Positions 5,369 through 6,410 of a stretch of DNA of 6,410 nt are shown piece after piece (position 1 is the stretch's first letter; each line of letters starts with the position of its first letter). A model generated the notes under the pieces. It worked only from the letters and a program-made list of their open reading frames with translations, was not told where the DNA came from and did not search any database. Origin of the DNA: Lachnospiraceae bacterium (GTDB lineage Bacteria > Bacillota > Clostridia > Lachnospirales > Lachnospiraceae); assembly GCA_009787745.1 (NCBI GenBank), contig WQST01000140.1:1-6410 (forward strand). Reading direction: 5' to 3'. A program made the translations under genes and the position numbers.

Positions 5369-6410
5369 TAATTACTGTAGAAAAAATTAGACTTCGGAAA
5401 CGCCAAAATCACTTTCGTAAATTCCCCAAATTCAGAACGGATTTCAATCCCGATTCCAATCTTTTCTGAGAGTTTCTTACATAAATAAAGCCCCATCCCC
5501 GTCGATTCCTGCGAAAGCCCCGCCCGCTCTTTATTTTCCGTATTACGCCGGCCGTTACTACCGGTAAAACTCTTATCAAAAACACGCGCGATTTCATTTT
5601 CTAAAATCCCGATGCCGTTATCCTCAATAATCAATTTGACCGCATCATCTGTTTTTTCCGTGCTAATTTTTATTAAACCGCTCCCACCTCGGCGATATTT
5701 AACCGCGTTAAGCAAAATCTGCTTCAAAATAAACTGAAACCATTTTTCATCCGTATTCACAATATCATCATAATCCGCTATTTCAACCGAAAAATTACGG
5801 GTAGTGAAAAAAAGCTTTTCGTTTTGAATCACTTTTACGACAGCTTTTCTTAAATCCGTTTGCTTAATAACAAAATCCTGATAAACATTATCCGACCGTG
5901 CATAAAAAAGTGCCGAATCAACATAGTTTTCCAGTTTCTTTAACTCCAAAAGAATGTTACGCGAAAGTTCATCCTTATTATTTTCAGAAAGCAAATAAAG
6001 CGTCGTCAGCGGTGCCTTTACTTCGTGGATCCATGATTCAATATACTCCCGATAGTCATTTTCGGCATTTTCAAGTTGATTTATTTTTTCGATTACCGCT
6101 TTGTTAGAGCGCCTTATAACATCCCGATAAAGTCTATCCTCCGTCTTAAAGCTCCCTTCCATCACTTCGCCAATCAGGTAGCGCTTATCCAAACTGTCCA
6201 GCACATTGGTAAGCTGAGTAAAATAACGTCTCCGCCTGAAAAAATCCAAGCCGAAATAAGCGCAAACAACAAAAAGCCAGACCAATAGAATAAGGATAAT
6301 ATTACCCGACAAAGTTCCGGTTGAAAGTAAAAATAAGGACAGAAAAATCATTCCGAAGGCATTTATAATTAAGATGAGGATTTTATCGAATAAATAGTCT
6401 TTGAATCTTA
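5368..6410 (-). CDS. BceS-type intramembrane-sensing histidine kinase (5' end outside the window)
   Basis: This is a membrane histidine kinase that phosphorylates an OmpR-type regulator and takes its signal from the partner transporter. The frame is open to the window edge: the 19 codons before the ATG at 6351 complete the first membrane helix, so that ATG is internal and the true start lies beyond 6410. Counting from the first whole codon (6408-6406), 346 residues are visible. Two membrane helices (about 10-29 and 36-54) are joined by a tiny outer loop with no sensor domain. A linker follows, then the phosphoacceptor box SWIHEVKAPLT with H128, N-box QILLNAVKY with N234, G1 box DNGIGI (263-268), F-box VFDKSFTG and G2 box STGMGLYL (302-309). 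All catalytic motifs are intact. The regulator gene, usually just upstream, is not in view. Confidence 0.94.
   Translation of the reverse strand, partial: RFKDYLFDKILILIINAFGMIFLSLFLLSTGTLSGNIILILLVWLFVVCAYFGLDFFRRRRYFTQLTNVLDSLDKRYLIGEVMEGSFKTEDRLYRDVIRRSNKAVIEKINQLENAENDYREYIESWIHEVKAPLTTLYLLSENNKDELSRNILLELKKLENYVDSALFYARSDNVYQDFVIKQTDLRKAVVKVIQNEKLFFTTRNFSVEIADYDDIVNTDEKWFQFILKQILLNAVKYRRGGSGLIKISTEKTDDAVKLIIEDNGIGILENEIARVFDKSFTGSNGRRNTENKERAGLSQESTGMGLYLCKKLSEKIGIGIEIRSEFGEFTKVILAFPKSNFFYSN

Noticed and set aside
6349..6351. ATG at 6351 as the kinase start
   Set aside because: The frame is open upstream to the window edge, and those codons encode the front half of the first membrane helix, so the gene is cut by the window.
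1..6410. Search for CRISPR arrays, tRNA or rRNA genes, insertion sequences and attachment sites
   Set aside because: No regularly spaced repeats, cloverleaf, transposase or terminal inverted repeats were seen by eye on either strand.

Overview
All genes in this window lie on the minus strand, so the window is read from high to low coordinates. The organism is almost certainly a low-GC Gram-positive of the class Clostridia. The four ribosomal proteins read like those of Lachnospiraceae and close relatives as I remember them, for example the S10 and L23 N-termini and the L3 C-terminal half. This is recall, not a database search.

Region 1 (about 6410-2474) is most of a BceRSAB-type peptide-antibiotic sensing and detoxification module. 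It holds an intramembrane-sensing histidine kinase whose 5' end runs off the window, an ABC ATPase and a ten-helix FtsX/BceB-type permease. The cognate response regulator is not in the window and probably lies just beyond 6410. Between kinase and ATPase sits a near-perfect inverted repeat, TCTTACA-N4-TGTAAGA. It is followed by a degenerate second half-site 21 bp away and by a TATAAT box with no good -35 element. This is what an activator-dependent promoter for the transporter genes would look like. The likely circuit is that the transporter senses its own activity with the kinase, the regulator is phosphorylated, and the transporter promoter is induced.

Region 2 (2473-2103) has no convincing gene. 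It contains a probable terminator whose stem overlaps the permease stop codon, two copies of a 19-bp A/T-tract repeat, a textbook sigma-A promoter (TTGCCA-N17-TATACT), and a leader of about 268 nt with several good hairpins ahead of rpsJ.

Region 3 (2102-1) is the start of the S10 ribosomal-protein operon: rpsJ, rplC, rplD, rplW, with rplB expected just beyond position 1. The rpsJ-rplC spacer is unusually long (118 nt) and carries two mutually exclusive hairpins. The rplC product has an insertion of about 16 residues compared with the usual bacterial L3.

I see no clearly new multi-gene system. The most interesting material is regulatory: the S10 leader RNA, the switch-like hairpins before rplC, and the operator and promoter of the transporter genes.
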